Assembly (NCBI GenBank): GCA_017303805.1
Contig: JAFLBQ010000013.1
Span: 1-32,429 of the forward strand
Length of the DNA stretch: 32,429 bases
Direction: 5' to 3'
Source: Cytophagales bacterium
Lineage (GTDB): Bacteria > Bacteroidota > Bacteroidia > Cytophagales > Cyclobacteriaceae
Below, in pieces: positions 31,825 through 32,429 of this stretch. Both the position numbers and the translations under genes were made by a program. The notes under the pieces were generated by a model, which saw nothing but the letters and a program-made list of their open reading frames with translations, did no database searches and was not told the DNA's origin. Numbering within the stretch: position 1 is the first letter of the stretch; each line of letters begins with the position of its first letter.

Positions 31825-32289
31825 CTATTCACCAATCTTAATCATTACTCCGTCCAAAGTCTTTTTTGCAATCCAAATGTCCTTGGTCTCAGTCTTCATC
31901 TTTTCGCCTGCATCAAATGTCTCAATTGTCAATGAAAACTTTATTGAATCCACTGTTAGTTCCTTAATCCTGGCGTCAAATATTTTGATTGTCCTTCTGT
32001 CTCCCTTGTCAATTGACTCCAAGTATTGATCGTCATAGTACCAGTAGTCAACACCTCTTTTCCGCTTTTCGGCAATGGTCAATTTCTCGGCATCAATCTC
32101 TAAAGTCATTGTGTCCCTCATCACGTGTCTTGAGTCGGTCTGCTTCGACTTAAAATCAATTCTCACATCTTGGTCGAGGAACTTGTCGTCAAGGTCAGCG
32201 ACTTTGATGTACTTAATATCCGAACCCCCTTGTCCCATTGATTGGAGACTCGTTATCGTTAATGTGATTATTAGGAGAAATCTATTCAT
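31825..32289 (-). CDS. Small secreted protein, unknown function, palindrome-flanked
   Basis: The 154-residue protein has a signal peptide MNRFLLIITLTITSLQSMGQ and a mature part of alternating charged beta strands (VADLDDKFLDQDVRIDFKSK, DYWYYDDQYLESIDKGDRR, TIKIFDARIKELTVDSIKFS). I do not recognise the family. The fold is probably a small all-beta domain exposed in the periplasm or outside. The TAG stop at 31825-31827 abuts the 3' end of the group II intron, which lies on the opposite strand. The upstream side begins a long palindrome about 12 bases before the ATG. Its composition is lower in G+C than the core genes, in keeping with an acquired cassette. Confidence 0.75.
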   Translation of the reverse strand: MNRFLLIITLTITSLQSMGQGGSDIKYIKVADLDDKFLDQDVRIDFKSKQTDSRHVMRDTMTLEIDAEKLTIAEKRKRGVDYWYYDDQYLESIDKGDRRTIKIFDARIKELTVDSIKFSLTIETFDAGEKMKTETKDIWIAKKTLDGVMIKIGE

Positions 32290-32300
32290 AGCAATGCCTC

Positions 32301-32429
32301 ATAACGGTTAGCATATGAGCAGTGGCGGGAAATACACTCTATACTATGCTCGAAGCGCGGCACTTCCAAATATAAAGAAATTGTAACAGAAGTGCGCGCC
32401 CGCCATTGCTCATATGCATTGTTGGCGGT
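32301..32429. repeat. Imperfect long palindrome, cassette-border family (copy 2)
   Basis: The outer arms GCATATGAGCAGTGGCGGG (32311-32329) and CCCGCCATTGCTCATATGC (32399-32417) pair over 19 bases with one G-T wobble. Inner sequences GCGCGGCACTTC and GAAGTGCGCGC pair with one bulge. The left border reads ATAACGGTTA and the right border GTTGGCGGT, at the window edge. The element could extrude as a cruciform or fold as RNA. It may extend beyond the window. Confidence 0.8.

Noticed and set aside
1-32429. CRISPR array, phage genes or rRNA operon
   Set aside because: No regularly spaced short direct repeats, no structural phage proteins and no rRNA-like sequence were seen on either strand.

Overview
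The window reads as chromosome of a Bacteroidota bacterium, most likely of the order Cytophagales (inference). Supporting signs are two secreted proteins with type IX secretion (T9SS) C-terminal sorting domains, a two-FtsX-domain ABC permease of the Bacteroidota type, a Bacteroidota-type promoter (TTG, 18-nt spacer, TAGATTTG) in front of a tRNA gene, weak or absent Shine-Dalgarno sequences, and housekeeping proteins with lineage-type variants: a DnaG without zinc ligands and an Mrp without its CxxC. No taxonomic search was possible.

Layout. Positions 1-2717 hold the tail of an unknown gene, an A+T-rich membrane protein gene, a 129-bp tandem repeat with REP-like hairpins, and a hybrid-free sensor histidine kinase (minus strand). 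Positions 2908-6501 carry a MacB/FtsX-type permease, a Qnr-like pentapeptide-repeat protein and a small exported protein. At 6599-6755 there is a complete small transcription unit: promoter, CAT-anticodon tRNA and terminator. Positions 6802-8594 are a HAD phosphatase translationally coupled to a site-2 protease. On the minus strand, 12395-8591 is a tight operon: D-Ala-D-Ala ligase, a membrane PASTA protein without a kinase, and a T9SS cargo protein. It is preceded by a 995-residue secreted M43 metalloprotease and an mrp-nfu Fe-S operon. Divergent from mrp is cysH-cysD-cysN, which activates sulfate to APS and reduces APS directly. Next come a UPF0175/DUF3368 toxin-antitoxin pair, dnaG, a ribBA-exported protein-surE operon, crcB and priA.

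From about 28.5 kb onward the window turns into a mobile-element zone. It contains the 3' end (domains V and VI) of one group II intron abutting a 3'-truncated IS3-family element. After that comes a second, full-length group II intron of a different lineage. Its reverse transcriptase/maturase has an in-frame amber codon that cuts off a recognisable 41-residue tail. That intron sits directly against the stop codon of a small secreted-protein gene. The gene has imperfect palindromes of one family on both sides, in inverted orientation, so the locus resembles a single-gene cassette.

The conserved core (envelope, Fe-S, sulfur, replication, riboflavin) is ordinary. The points most worth a second look are the palindrome-flanked gene with the adjacent intron, the amber-interrupted maturase, the second intron relic against the broken IS, the Mrp and DnaG proteins lacking their metal ligands, and the swapped T-loop bases in the tRNA.
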